Shown: positions 6,383-15,127 of the stretch, in pieces
Position numbering within the stretch: the stretch's first letter is position 1
Layout of the letters: each line of letters starts with the position of its first letter
Source of the DNA: an uncultured Oscillospiraceae bacterium
GTDB lineage: Bacteria; Bacillota; Clostridia; Oscillospirales; Acutalibacteraceae
Reading direction: 5' to 3'
Assembly (NCBI GenBank): GCA_949297075.1
Contig: CASFRX010000042.1
Location: 1 to 46,820, forward strand
DNA length: 46,820 nt
Translations under genes and position numbers: made by a program
The notes under the pieces: generated by a model
What the model saw: the letters and a program-made list of their open reading frames with translations, nothing else
Database searches by the model: none
What the model was told of the DNA's origin: nothing

Positions 6383-8767
6383 ATGAATAAGCATCTTGTT
6401 GCCCTTGAATTTGATAAAATTCTTGACCGCTTGGCGGAATATACCTGCTGTGAGGACAGCCGTGAAGCTGCGTTGAAGCTTAGGCCGAAAAACCGCTTGG
6501 ATGAAGCGCAGGCGCTTATGAATCAAACTCGTGACGCCCATATGCTTCTTGCCCGTTTCGGCGGTCCGTCCTTCGGCGGAATGAAAAATGTCAATAATGC
6601 TTTGCATCGAGCAGATGCAGGCTCAACTCTTTCTATGCACGAGCTGTTGGAAATTGCGGAAACTCTGCGAGTAATTCGTTCCCTCACTCAGTGGCGAAGC
6701 ACGAATGTAGGCGTAGAAAGCTGCTTAGATGTGTTCTTCGGCGCATTGACGCCCAATAAATACTTAGAGGATGCCATAACCTCCGCTATTCTCAGCGATG
6801 ATGAAATGGCGGATAGCGCTTCGCCGACCTTGGCAGATATCAGGCGAAAAATTCGTGTTCAGGAATCCAAAGTTCGTGAACAGCTTGACAAAATGACCCG
6901 TTCATCAAAATACCGTGAAATATTGCAGGAAAGCATAGTTACCATGAGAAACGGCAGATATGTTTTGCCTGTTAAAAACGAGCATCGCTCTGCCGTGCCC
7001 GGTCTTGTTCACGATACTTCGGCAAGCGGCGCAACTGTTTTCATTGAGCCTATGGCGGTTGTGGAGGCTAATAACGAAATTAAGGTTTTGCTTTCAAAAG
7101 AGCGAGACGAGATGGAGCGTATTCTCTTTGCTCTTTCCGTTGAGGCAGGAAGCTTTGCGCAGACCATAAAGAGCAGCTTTGAATGTGCTGTTGAGCTGAA
7201 TGTTATTTTTGCAAAAGCTCAGCTGGCTTACAGCATGAATGCCGCCGCACCAACTCTCAACAATGAGGGAATAATTGAGCTGAGAAATGCACGACATCCC
7301 CTTATCAGTAAAGATAAAGTTGTGCCGGTAAATATTCGTCTGGGTCGTGATTTTGATACCCTGGTTATTACAGGACCCAACACAGGCGGTAAAACTGTTT
7401 CTATTAAAACTGTTGGCTTGCTGACTGTTATGGCAAGCTGCGGACTTATGATACCCGTCAGCGATATGAGCGAGATTTCTGTTTTTGAAAGAATCCTTGC
7501 AGATATAGGCGATGAACAGTCTATCGAACAGTCTCTTTCCACATTCTCTGCTCATATGACTAATATAATTGATATTCTCAAGGCAACAAACGACCGCAGT
7601 CTTGTGCTTATTGATGAATTGGGCGCAGGCACTGACCCGATTGAGGGTGCGGCGCTTGCTATGGCTATTTTGGAGAGCCTTAATCTCAAAGGTGCAAAAA
7701 TTGCCGCAACAACCCACTATGCCGAGCTAAAAGCTTATGCTCTTCAAACCGAAAGAGTTGAAAACGGCTGCTGCGAATTTGATGTTGCAACTCTTCGTCC
7801 CACTTACAGGCTCCTTATCGGTATGCCCGGCAGGTCAAATGCTTTTGCAATTTCCGAGCGCCTGGGTATGGATAAAGAAATTGTAGAGCGTGCGGCAGAG
7901 CTGGTTTCCGCTGAAAACACTCAGTTTGAGGATGTTATAGAAAGCCTTGAAAAGAGCCGAAAAGCCCTTGAAAATGAAAAACAGCAGGCCTTTGAACAAA
8001 CTCAGCAGGCGGAGAGAATCCGCCGTGAAGCTGAGGAGAAAAAAGAAAAAATCGAACAGCTTCGCCAAAAAGAAATTGACGATGCAAAATCTCAGGCGGC
8101 AAGAATCGTTGATCAGGCACGCAGGGAGGCATATTCCTTGCTCAACGAGCTTGAAAAGCTCAAAAAAGAAAAAGATAAGACCAATGATTTGGCAGAGCTT
8201 GCAAGAAGAGCAAGAGCCGCCGTCAAGAAAGGTGTTGCCGCAATGGATGAAGCGGCTGACCCTGTGGACGGTGAGGATGATGAGGATTATGTATTGCCCC
8301 GTCCCTTGCAGGTTGGCGACGCCGTCCTTATCAAAGGCATAAATAAGCAGGCAACCGTCCTTTCTGTTGAAAAAGGGGACACTGTTCAGGTTATGGCAGG
8401 CACGGCGAAAATGCGGGTTAAAGCCGAAAATCTCCGCCTGCTGAGCGATAAACAAAAGCAGCAGTCTGTTCCCTCGGGTCCTCGTAAAAAAGGCGATAGC
8501 TTAGAGGGCAGAGGCACTCTTGCGGCAGAGACCCGTCTTGACCTGAGAGGCATGATGGTTGACGATGCTCTGATTGAAATTGACAGGTTTATTGATACCG
8601 GTCTGCGTACAGGCTTGAGTGAATTTACAATAATCCACGGCAAAGGCACAGGCGCACTTCGTGCCGCAACCCATAATTACCTTCGCAAGAGCAAATTTGT
8701 AAAATCTTTCCGTCTCGGTATTTACGGAGAGGGTGAAAACGGGGTTACAATAGTTATCCTAAAATAA
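6383..8767 (+). CDS. mutS2: Endonuclease/ribosome-splitting ATPase MutS2
   Basis: A 794-residue MutS2, close to the usual length of about 785. It has a helical lever/clamp region, then a MutS-type ATPase with Walker A GPNTGGKT (331-338) and Walker B LVLIDELGAGTDP (407-419, Asp411/Glu412). A charged coiled coil (about 510-610) and a KOW-like segment (PLQVGDAVLI) follow, and the protein ends with a Smr domain (LDLRG at about 718, IHGKGTGALR near the end). MutS2 was described as an anti-recombination nuclease, and in Bacillus as a factor that splits collided ribosomes (RqcU); this is family knowledge. I chose ATG 6383, with GAGG 8 bases upstream, rather than the GTG at 6374 that overlaps the flippase stop. 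It carries no MutS mismatch-recognition domain, as expected. Confidence 0.95.
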   Translation: MNKHLVALEFDKILDRLAEYTCCEDSREAALKLRPKNRLDEAQALMNQTRDAHMLLARFGGPSFGGMKNVNNALHRADAGSTLSMHELLEIAETLRVIRSLTQWRSTNVGVESCLDVFFGALTPNKYLEDAITSAILSDDEMADSASPTLADIRRKIRVQESKVREQLDKMTRSSKYREILQESIVTMRNGRYVLPVKNEHRSAVPGLVHDTSASGATVFIEPMAVVEANNEIKVLLSKERDEMERILFALSVEAGSFAQTIKSSFECAVELNVIFAKAQLAYSMNAAAPTLNNEGIIELRNARHPLISKDKVVPVNIRLGRDFDTLVITGPNTGGKTVSIKTVGLLTVMASCGLMIPVSDMSEISVFERILADIGDEQSIEQSLSTFSAHMTNIIDILKATNDRSLVLIDELGAGTDPIEGAALAMAILESLNLKGAKIAATTHYAELKAYALQTERVENGCCEFDVATLRPTYRLLIGMPGRSNAFAISERLGMDKEIVERAAELVSAENTQFEDVIESLEKSRKALENEKQQAFEQTQQAERIRREAEEKKEKIEQLRQKEIDDAKSQAARIVDQARREAYSLLNELEKLKKEKDKTNDLAELARRARAAVKKGVAAMDEAADPVDGEDDEDYVLPRPLQVGDAVLIKGINKQATVLSVEKGDTVQVMAGTAKMRVKAENLRLLSDKQKQQSVPSGPRKKGDSLEGRGTLAAETRLDLRGMMVDDALIEIDRFIDTGLRTGLSEFTIIHGKGTGALRAATHNYLRKSKFVKSFRLGIYGEGENGVTIVILK

Positions 8768-8887
8768 TTTTTAAAAAGCATATAGTATTTTGTTTCACTG
8801 CTTAATAAAAATTTCCTTTATTATTTTGCTTTGTACTGCACAAATTATATCTGCGGCTCACTTTTCTTTTTTTCTTGGAGGTGAGAT

Positions 8888-10108
8888 ATGCAAAAGGCAG
8901 TTAAAGCTGTAAGCCTGATATTTAGTATTATATGCGTTTTTGTTTTCAGCTTTGTTTGTTACGGCACATATTATGTACCCGATTCCTATACTGCGTCGGA
9001 TATTGATTCTGCCGAAACAGGAAGTCCGTTTTTTAGCTGCATCAGCAGTGAAAATGCCGCTTCAACAGGGAGCGGATATTCAAAAACCTATAAAGCCGAG
9101 GTAAAGCTTTTGGGTCTTGTGCCTGTAAAGGATTCTACCCTTACGGTGGTGAGCCGTAGGTATGTAACTCCGGGCGGACAAGCCTTTGGTTTGAGAATAT
9201 TTACCGACGGCGTTGTAGTTACGGGAGTCGGCTCCGTGCCGACAGAAACGGGCGCTGAATATCCTGCAAAAAAGGCAGGAATTAAACAAGGCGATATAAT
9301 ACAGACGATAAACGGCGAAGCAGTTACCTCCAACGCAGATATAACACGGCTTGTAGAGAGCTGCGGCGGCAAGGCTCTTGCCGTGCAGCTGCTCAGAAAA
9401 GGTAAGGCTAAAACGGTCAGTCTGCTGCCTGCAAGGCAGTCGGCGGACGGCAAATACCGAGTCGGTATGTGGGTGCGTGATTCTACTGCAGGCGTAGGCA
9501 CGGTTACTTTTGTTGATTATTCAACAGGTGTTTTTGCAGGGCTCGGTCATGCAATATGCGATGCGGACACGGGCGATATAATGCCCCTGAGAACCGGCGA
9601 TATTTTGGCTGCAACAATTCGCGGCTGTGTTAAGGGAACATCCGGAACGCCGGGTGAGCTATGCGGCGTTTTTTCATCGGGAGTTTTGGGCCATCTTTAT
9701 CTCAACTCAAACAAGGGTGTTTACGGTGTGCTGGATAAACAGCAGCGCCATGCCGAAAAAATCCCCACAGCGTTATGCGATGAAGTAGAAATAGGCAAAG
9801 CTCAGATTATTTCAACAATCAACGGAAATGAACCCGAATATTTTGATATTGAAATAACCAAGATTAATAAGCTCAACGGTGAAGAGAAGAATATGGTAAT
9901 AAGAGTAACTGATGAAAATTTGCTAAAGAAAACAGGCGGTATAGTTCAGGGAATGAGCGGAAGCCCCATTATCCAAAACGGTATGCTTGTGGGTGCGGTT
10001 ACTCATGTTTTTGTCAACGACCCTCAGCAGGGCTACGCAATTTTTGCCGATACAATGCTTGACACAGCCTATTCGCTTAACGAGCAGCTACAGAAAAACG
10101 CAGCTTAA
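8888..10108 (+). CDS. spoIVB: SpoIVB signalling protease (S55 family)
   Basis: Sporulation protease secreted from the forespore that cleaves SpoIVFA to trigger pro-sigma-K processing in Bacillus (family knowledge). The 406-residue protein has an N-terminal membrane anchor (about 6-27), a PDZ domain (about 95-180, with AGIKQGDIIQTINGEAV), and an S55 serine-protease domain. Candidate catalytic residues are His221 in GLGHAICD, Asp342 in VTDENLL and Ser357 in QGMSGSP; the Asp-to-Ser spacing of 15 equals that in the Bacillus enzyme. GGAGG precedes the ATG by 6 bases. The usual downstream neighbour spo0A is absent; a strong terminator follows instead. Confidence 0.95.
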   Translation: MQKAVKAVSLIFSIICVFVFSFVCYGTYYVPDSYTASDIDSAETGSPFFSCISSENAASTGSGYSKTYKAEVKLLGLVPVKDSTLTVVSRRYVTPGGQAFGLRIFTDGVVVTGVGSVPTETGAEYPAKKAGIKQGDIIQTINGEAVTSNADITRLVESCGGKALAVQLLRKGKAKTVSLLPARQSADGKYRVGMWVRDSTAGVGTVTFVDYSTGVFAGLGHAICDADTGDIMPLRTGDILAATIRGCVKGTSGTPGELCGVFSSGVLGHLYLNSNKGVYGVLDKQQRHAEKIPTALCDEVEIGKAQIISTINGNEPEYFDIEITKINKLNGEEKNMVIRVTDENLLKKTGGIVQGMSGSPIIQNGMLVGAVTHVFVNDPQQGYAIFADTMLDTAYSLNEQLQKNAA

Positions 10109-10200
10109 AAAATTTTTCAACCTTTCCTCAAAAGAAAAACGGGCGGTCGGAGCCGCACCGCCCATGTAAAGCTAAAGTGCTTTACAAAAATTTCAAATAG

Positions 10201-10233
10201 AACGCCCCTGTTCAGTCGCTGAACAGGGGCGTT
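10201..10233 (+). terminator. Strong terminator after spoIVB
   Basis: Perfect 15-bp stem AACGCCCCTGTTCAG/CTGAACAGGGGCGTT with a TCG loop, followed on the plus strand by TTGTTATATTT. A second GC-rich hairpin without a T tract (GGGCGGT/ACCGCCC, about 10141-10165) precedes it. It may also insulate the convergent CofE-like gene. Confidence 0.9.
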
Positions 10234-10252
10234 TTGTTATATTTGCTCTGAT

Positions 10253-11446
10253 TTATTCTGTTGTATAGTTGTCGAAATAGCCCTGTATGAAGACAATGGG
10301 TGTGCCCTTGTCGCCTGAGCCGGAGGTGAGGTCGCAGAGTGAACCGATGAGATCTGTCAGGCGGCGAGGTGTTGTGCCCTCGGATGCCATCTTACCGACA
10401 AGGTTGTCGTCCTTTTCGGTAATCTTTGATTTGATAGCTTCTTTAAGAGCGTCACCTGAAAGGTCGGAAAATTCGTTATCTGCGAGATATTTGAGCTTGA
10501 GTTCGTTGGGTGTGCCCTCAAGGCCTGATGTGTAAGCAGGGGAAACAACGGGGTCTGCAAGCTCCCAAATTTTGCCTACGGGGTCTTTAAAAGCACCGTC
10601 GCCGTAAACCATAACTTCAATTCTCTTGCCTGTTGCGGCAATGAGCTTTTCCTGGATTGCGTCAACAACGGGCTGGCAGTCACGGGGGAAGAGCTTAACC
10701 TGGTCCTCTGTCGCCTTGTTAGAGCCGAGGAGTCCGTAGTTTTCGTTGTAGCCGCTGCCGTTTACGGGTGCGTTGAGGATTTCATCAAGGCCGAGGACGA
10801 TTTCGCCGCCGTTAGCCTTGAGAAGACGCTTTGTGCGTGCTCTTGTGTGAATATCACAGCAGAGAACATTTTTTGTGTAGTCGAGAATAGCCTTGGGGTT
10901 GTTGGCAAAAATGATTTCTGCCTCTGCACCGCAGTCCTTAATAAGGCTCTCGTAGTATTCAACATAGTCAACGCCTGTGAAAGTGTGCTTCTCGTAGCCG
11001 AAAAGCTCACGGTATTTTTCTAATGAAAGAACATCCTTATAGGGGTCAACGCCTTTTTCGTCGAGAGCGTCGAGGCTGATGAGGTGATTGCCGACTTCAT
11101 CAGAGGGATAGGAGAGCATGAGCACAATCTTTTTTGCGCCTTTAGCAATACCGCGAAGGCAGATTGCAAAACGGTTGCGGCTGAGAATGGGGAAAATAAC
11201 GCCGACGGTCTCTCCGCCGAACTTTGCTTTAACATCAGCAGCAATGTCGTCAACTGTTGCATAGTTGCCCTGTGCGCGTGCAACAATAGCTTCCGTCATA
11301 GCAACGATATCTCTATCGTTAAAGCTGAAGCCGTCGTCCTTGCTTGCTTCAAGAACAGAATTTACAACAATTTCGACAATGTCGTCACCGTTTCGGATAA
11401 TGGGTGCCCTTACACCACGGGAAACTGTACCTATCATGCGGCTCAT
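10253..11446 (-). CDS. CofE-like protein (coenzyme F420-0:L-glutamate ligase family)
   Basis: A 397-residue soluble protein. The N-terminus (GTVSRGVRAPIIRNGDDIVEIV followed by a long helix and FNDRDIVAMTEAIVARAQG) resembles the start of the CofE/FbiB gamma-glutamyl ligase family, where a D-D-x-x-x-x-V/I stretch follows the first strand and the second block helps build the GTP/metal site. The C-terminal half (about 200-397) has motifs such as GLDEILNAPVNGSGYNENYG and VMVYGDGAFKDPVGKIWELADPVV that I recognise only as characteristic of clostridial members. Genuine CofE adds glutamates to F420, which Clostridia of this type are not known to make, so the substrate is probably different. Own promoter; GGAG lies 10 bases before the ATG. 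Monocistronic. Confidence 0.65.
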   Translation of the reverse strand: MSRMIGTVSRGVRAPIIRNGDDIVEIVVNSVLEASKDDGFSFNDRDIVAMTEAIVARAQGNYATVDDIAADVKAKFGGETVGVIFPILSRNRFAICLRGIAKGAKKIVLMLSYPSDEVGNHLISLDALDEKGVDPYKDVLSLEKYRELFGYEKHTFTGVDYVEYYESLIKDCGAEAEIIFANNPKAILDYTKNVLCCDIHTRARTKRLLKANGGEIVLGLDEILNAPVNGSGYNENYGLLGSNKATEDQVKLFPRDCQPVVDAIQEKLIAATGKRIEVMVYGDGAFKDPVGKIWELADPVVSPAYTSGLEGTPNELKLKYLADNEFSDLSGDALKEAIKSKITEKDDNLVGKMASEGTTPRRLTDLIGSLCDLTSGSGDKGTPIVFIQGYFDNYTTE

Positions 11447-11511
11447 AATTAAAAATCTCCTTTAGAAGATAAATTTTACATAATCTGAATTACTCATATA
11501 GCAGCTTATCA

Positions 11512-11540
11512 ATTATAACATTATATCCGTGATATTTCAA
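11512..11540 (-). promoter_or_regulatory. Promoter of the CofE-like gene
   Basis: Minus strand TTGAAA (11535-11540), 17-bp spacer, TATAAT (11512-11517). About 60-nt leader to the start codon. Confidence 0.7.
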
Positions 11541-11625
11541 GGTTTTTATGCTGTTTTTGTTTGTGCAGTCCTATAAACATTTGATTAAACAGACCTTAAT
11601 ATTTATGAAAATGTACTTTATCTTC

Positions 11626-11654
11626 TTGCAATGGCAGGCTTGCCGTGGTATACT
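11626..11654 (+). promoter_or_regulatory. Promoter of sdaAB-sdaAA
   Basis: TTGCAA (11626-11631), 17-bp spacer, TATACT (11649-11654), about 40 bases before the sdaAB start codon. Confidence 0.7.
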
Positions 11655-11693
11655 CTAAAATAGAATTGTTAAACTGTTAGGTTGGAAAATGAT

Positions 11694-12365
11694 ATGGCAT
11701 TTATCAGCGTTTTTGATGTTATAGGACCCAATATGGTCGGCCCCTCAAGCTCCCATACGGCAGGTGCGGCAAGCATAGCTTTGCTTGCAAAAAAAATGAT
11801 AGGCGAGGATATCGCAAGGGTTAAATTCACCCTTTACGGCTCTTTTGCCAAAACCTATCGAGGCCACGGCACGGACAGGGCTTTGGTGGGCGGTATGCTG
11901 GGCTTTGAAACGGACGATATAAGAATCCGTGATTCATTCGGCATTGCAAAGGAAAAAGGCCTTGTTTTTGAGTTCGTTTGCAGTAATAATGATGAGGATG
12001 TTCACCCCAACACTGTTGATATGGAAATTGTCAGCGTTTCGGGGCGTTATTTGGTTGTCCGAGGTGAATCCTTAGGCGGCGGCAAGGTTCGTTTAACCCG
12101 TATTAACGGCGTTAAGGTGCATTTTACAGGCGAATACCACGCTCTTATCATTATGCAGAGGGATTATCCCGGCGTTGTTGCAGGCATTACATCGGTACTC
12201 AGCAATTACAATGTCAATATAGCCTATCTTCGTGTTTTCCGCGAGGAAAAGGGCGGACTTGCCTACACAATAGTTGAATCAGACGAAGAAATAACAGAAT
12301 TAGCCGTTTCGGAAATCAAGAAAAATACGGCTATTAAAGACATAATGCTTGTAAAGAGAGGATAA
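11694..12365 (+). CDS. sdaAB: L-serine dehydratase, iron-sulfur-dependent, beta subunit
   Basis: Beta subunit of the two-component [4Fe-4S] L-serine dehydratase, which with the alpha subunit converts L-serine to pyruvate and ammonia in the cytoplasm. The 223-residue chain opens with FDVIGPNMVGPSSSHTAGA, the signature of the family, followed by GSFAKTYRGHGTDRALVGG. A C-terminal ACT domain (about 150-215, YPGVVAGITSVLSNYNVNIAYLRVFR) is expected to bind amino acid. I use ATG 11694 rather than the TTG at 11682, because the TTG lies within the likely ribosome binding region. The alpha subunit gene starts 6 bp after its stop. The enzyme is oxygen-sensitive, consistent with an anaerobe. Confidence 0.93.
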   Translation: MAFISVFDVIGPNMVGPSSSHTAGAASIALLAKKMIGEDIARVKFTLYGSFAKTYRGHGTDRALVGGMLGFETDDIRIRDSFGIAKEKGLVFEFVCSNNDEDVHPNTVDMEIVSVSGRYLVVRGESLGGGKVRLTRINGVKVHFTGEYHALIIMQRDYPGVVAGITSVLSNYNVNIAYLRVFREEKGGLAYTIVESDEEITELAVSEIKKNTAIKDIMLVKRG

Positions 12366-12371
12366 TCAGAT

Positions 12372-13250
12372 ATGGATTTTAACAGTTCTTCTGAGCTTAT
12401 TGCTCTTTGCGACAAAGGCATGAGCATAACTCAGGTTATGATAGCCCGTGAAGTTACAATGGGAGAAACGGACAGCGAAACAGTTATAAAGCGCATGAAG
12501 AAAGCGCTTAATATAATGAGAGAATCCGCACACATACCCCTTGACAAGGTTTTGCCGTCTAAAGGCGGCTTAATCGGTGGCGAGGCAGAAAAGCTCAACC
12601 GACATCTTCTCAGCGGCAAATCTATTTGCGATGGGGTTTTGGCAAAGGCTTTGATTTATTCTCAGGCGGTGCCGGAGGTTAATGCGTCAATGGGCGTTAT
12701 TGTTGCGGCGCCTACCGCCGGCTCGGCAGGCGTTGTTCCTGCGGTGCTTTTGGCGTTGGAGGAGGAATTTGAACTGAGGGAAGAAACCCTGCTGGATGGA
12801 CTTTTTGCTGCGGGCGCAGTGGGCTATCTGCTGATGAAGCATGCAAGCGTTTCAGGCGCACAGGCAGGCTGTCAGGCAGAGGTGGGCTCTGCAAGCGCAA
12901 TGGCGGCGGCCGCCGCAGTCATAATGATGGGCGGCACAATTGAACAGGCCTTTGATGCGGCATCAATCGCTCTTTCAAATCTTTTAGGTTTGGTTTGCGA
13001 CCCTATAGCAGGTCTTGTTGAAGCCCCCTGCCAGAGCAGAAACGCAATCGGAGCGGCAAACGCAATCACAAGCGCTGAAATGGCACTGAGCGGAATAAAA
13101 GCAGTTGTGCCCTTTGAGGAAATGTCTGCCGCAATGCTTAGGGTCGGCGTAAAGCTGCCCGGTGAACTGCGTGAAACGGCTCTCGGCGGCTGCGCAGTGA
13201 CTCCTACGGGCTGCGCCCATAATTGCCGCATATTCGGCGGTAACAGCTAA
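12372..13250 (+). CDS. sdaAA: L-serine dehydratase, iron-sulfur-dependent, alpha subunit
   Basis: Catalytic, cluster-carrying subunit of L-serine dehydratase, 292 residues. It shows the family blocks PEVNASMGVIVAAPTAGSAGVVPAVL (middle), VCDPIAGLVEAPCQSRNAIGA (about 209-229) and GGCAVTPTGCAHNC near the C-terminus. The cysteines of the last two blocks are the expected [4Fe-4S] ligands, one iron being free to bind substrate (family knowledge). Its ATG follows GAGGATAATCAGAT, so the ribosome binding site lies in the last codons of sdaAB; the two genes form one operon that ends in a terminator about 15 bp downstream. Confidence 0.94.
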   Translation: MDFNSSSELIALCDKGMSITQVMIAREVTMGETDSETVIKRMKKALNIMRESAHIPLDKVLPSKGGLIGGEAEKLNRHLLSGKSICDGVLAKALIYSQAVPEVNASMGVIVAAPTAGSAGVVPAVLLALEEEFELREETLLDGLFAAGAVGYLLMKHASVSGAQAGCQAEVGSASAMAAAAAVIMMGGTIEQAFDAASIALSNLLGLVCDPIAGLVEAPCQSRNAIGAANAITSAEMALSGIKAVVPFEEMSAAMLRVGVKLPGELRETALGGCAVTPTGCAHNCRIFGGNS

Positions 13251-13265
13251 TACACAGCATAAGTA

Positions 13266-13299
13266 AAAGGATAGAGCGAAATTTTCTGCTCTATCCTTT
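13266..13299 (+). terminator. Terminator between sdaAA and malQ (possibly bidirectional)
   Basis: Perfect 12-bp stem AAAGGATAGAGC/GCTCTATCCTTT, 10-base loop, followed on the plus strand by TGTTTTTTAT. It also lies directly after the malQ stop on the other strand. Confidence 0.88.
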
Positions 13300-13304
13300 G
13301 TTTT

Positions 13305-14744
13305 TTATCTCCTATAAAGATAATTCATTCTTTGCCAGCGTTTAATATCAATGGAATTAATCTGCTCCTGAGTTACTCTGTATTGCCAGTTGCCGTCAGC
13401 TTTTCCGGGAATATTCAGCCGAGTATCCGAGCCGTAGCCAAGCAAATCCTGAATAGGCATAATCACCGTGTCGGCATGGGAAGCGAATATTGACCGTATG
13501 ATTGCGTTGTATCCGCTGTTCCAATCCGGAGAGGTATATCCGCAGTATTCAAGCATACCCCTGCGTGTTTCGTCGCTGAGCTCCCAAACATAGCCGAGCA
13601 GGGTGTTGTTGTCGTGAGTGCCTGTGTAGGCAATGCAGTTATTTGGATAATTGTGAGGCTGGTGGGGGCTGTCGCAGTCGCTCAAAAAGCCGAATTGGAA
13701 TACTCTCATTCCGGGGAAACCGCTGTAATCCACAAGGTCTATAACCTCTTTTGTTATGTCGCCTAAATCCTCTGCAATAATCAGCTTATCCTTGGCAATT
13801 TCCTTTGCCATATCTACAAATTTTTCTCCCGGACCTTTGACCCATTTGCCATCCTTTGCCGTTGTTGCCTTGCCGTCAACGCTCCAATAGCTTTCAATGC
13901 CTCGGAAATGGTCGATTCTCACGGCGTCAAAAAGCTTGAGGTTATGGCTGAGCCTTGCTCTCCACCATTTGAAGCCGTCTTTCTCCATTTTTTTCCAGTC
14001 ATAAATCGGGTTGCCCCAAAGCTGACCCTCTTCGGCAAAATAATCGGGAGGCACGCCTGCAACGCAGGTTGGGATATTCTCTTCGTCAAGCAAAAACTGC
14101 TCTTTGTTTGCCCAAACATCGCAGCTGTCAAAGGAAACATAAATGGGAATATCGCCGATTACGCCGATACCTTTTTTGTTTGCATATTCTTTGATTTCTG
14201 CCCATTGGGTAAAAAATTCATACTGAATAAACTGCCACAGGAAAAGCACATCGGGGTCATATTCTGCCGTTTCCCATTCCGTCCAGGGCTTTTCGTTGTT
14301 GGCTTTTTTGAGCGCCATAAACTCGCAGAACTGAGATAGATATAGGTTATCTGAAATAAATTTTGCTATTTCTTCTTTGAGCTTGGCGCCTGCTCGCTTT
14401 GCCGCTTTCATAAGCACTGCCGTGCGTGTATGATAGAGGCGCACAAATTCACAGCTGTAGGGCGTCTGCTGGCGGCATGAATCAAGCTCCTCTTTGGTGA
14501 GCAAGCCTTGATTATAGAGCGTCGGCAAATCTACAAAGTAGGGGTTGCCGCCAAAGGCAGAATAAGATTTGTAGGGGGAGTTACATTCATCTACAAGGCA
14601 AAAGGGGAGCACCTGCCACAAGGAAAATCCGCAGGAGCTTAAGAAATCTATGAATTTTTTTGCTTCATCGCCGAAACTGCCGATTGAGTAATCTCCGGGC
14701 AGAGATGAGATGTGCATAAGCACACCGCTTTTTCTTTTTTTCAT
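13305..14744 (-). CDS. malQ: 4-alpha-glucanotransferase (amylomaltase)
   Basis: GH77 enzyme that transfers alpha-1,4-glucan segments between maltodextrins in the cytoplasm, releasing glucose. At 479 residues it is of normal length for the short bacterial form. It starts with the family block SGVLMHISSLPGDYSIGSFG. Catalytic elements are visible: nucleophile Asp in DAVRIDHFRG, acid/base Glu in IIAEDLGD, and transition-state Asp in YTGTHDNNT. An AAGGAG site precedes the ATG. It is transcribed alone from a promoter about 150 bases upstream; no glycogen or maltose transport genes adjoin it. Confidence 0.96.
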   Translation of the reverse strand: MKKRKSGVLMHISSLPGDYSIGSFGDEAKKFIDFLSSCGFSLWQVLPFCLVDECNSPYKSYSAFGGNPYFVDLPTLYNQGLLTKEELDSCRQQTPYSCEFVRLYHTRTAVLMKAAKRAGAKLKEEIAKFISDNLYLSQFCEFMALKKANNEKPWTEWETAEYDPDVLFLWQFIQYEFFTQWAEIKEYANKKGIGVIGDIPIYVSFDSCDVWANKEQFLLDEENIPTCVAGVPPDYFAEEGQLWGNPIYDWKKMEKDGFKWWRARLSHNLKLFDAVRIDHFRGIESYWSVDGKATTAKDGKWVKGPGEKFVDMAKEIAKDKLIIAEDLGDITKEVIDLVDYSGFPGMRVFQFGFLSDCDSPHQPHNYPNNCIAYTGTHDNNTLLGYVWELSDETRRGMLEYCGYTSPDWNSGYNAIIRSIFASHADTVIMPIQDLLGYGSDTRLNIPGKADGNWQYRVTQEQINSIDIKRWQRMNYLYRR

Positions 14745-14904
14745 TTTCTGTTATCTCCTTGGTTGAATCGGTGGTTTTATATCGTTGATCATAAGCTGTG
14801 CTGTGTTGATTTTTAATGTGCTGTAGTGAAGGATAATATCAAAATCACATATGATTTTCAGCTTAAGTATGTTGGGCAATTACTTAAAGATTCAGAACAA
14901 GTGA

Positions 14905-14933
14905 ATTATAACAACAATACTTAAAAAAATCAA
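14905..14933 (-). promoter_or_regulatory. Promoter of malQ
   Basis: Minus strand TTGATT (14928-14933), 17-bp spacer, consensus TATAAT (14905-14910). The leader to malQ would be about 150 nt and AT-rich; I see no known riboswitch in it. The gap between malQ and the maturase gene (14745-15164) holds this promoter, a possible 52-codon gene and a terminator. Confidence 0.7.
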
Positions 14934-14953
14934 CCTGAAAATCAAGAAGGAAA

Positions 14954-15112
14954 GTGAATGGATATACGGCTGAAAAGTCAAGAAATGATAAAGGCAAAAT
15001 TGCCTCCTTGGTTCGGTTTTACGGCAGATGCTACCGAATTATTGCCGCCGTTGTTGCGGTTGTAGGCTTTACCGATAAGCTTTTATCAAAGTTTAAGAAA
15101 ACCAAAAATTAA
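14954..15112 (+). CDS. Possible 52-residue small membrane peptide
   Basis: A GTG-started frame of 52 codons with AAGGA just 3-4 bases upstream, which is tight. The product is basic and has one hydrophobic stretch (IIAAVVAVVGF, about residues 29-39) flanked by basic segments (a GRCYR motif before and a lysine-rich tail after), with a single cysteine. A T-tailed hairpin on the same strand begins 16 bp after its stop, and there is no other plus-strand gene nearby for it to serve. I do not recognise a family. No strong plus-strand promoter was seen. It could be a small single-pass membrane protein, or a chance frame. Confidence 0.35.
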   Translation: MNGYTAEKSRNDKGKIASLVRFYGRCYRIIAAVVAVVGFTDKLLSKFKKTKN

Positions 15113-15127
15113 ACGCAAGTAAACTAA

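Noticed and set aside
7094..8455. Two frames of over 200 codons on the minus strand inside mutS2
   Set aside because: Antisense shadows of a clear MutS2 gene with intact ATPase and Smr motifs; low-complexity composition and no initiation signal.
8768..8887. Forespore sigma-G/F promoter in front of spoIVB
   Set aside because: GCATA occurs near 8780 but no convincing -10 lies at the right spacing.
10253..11446. F420 biosynthesis gene cofE
   Set aside because: No other F420 genes in the window and F420 is not expected in this type of organism; I kept only the family-level call.
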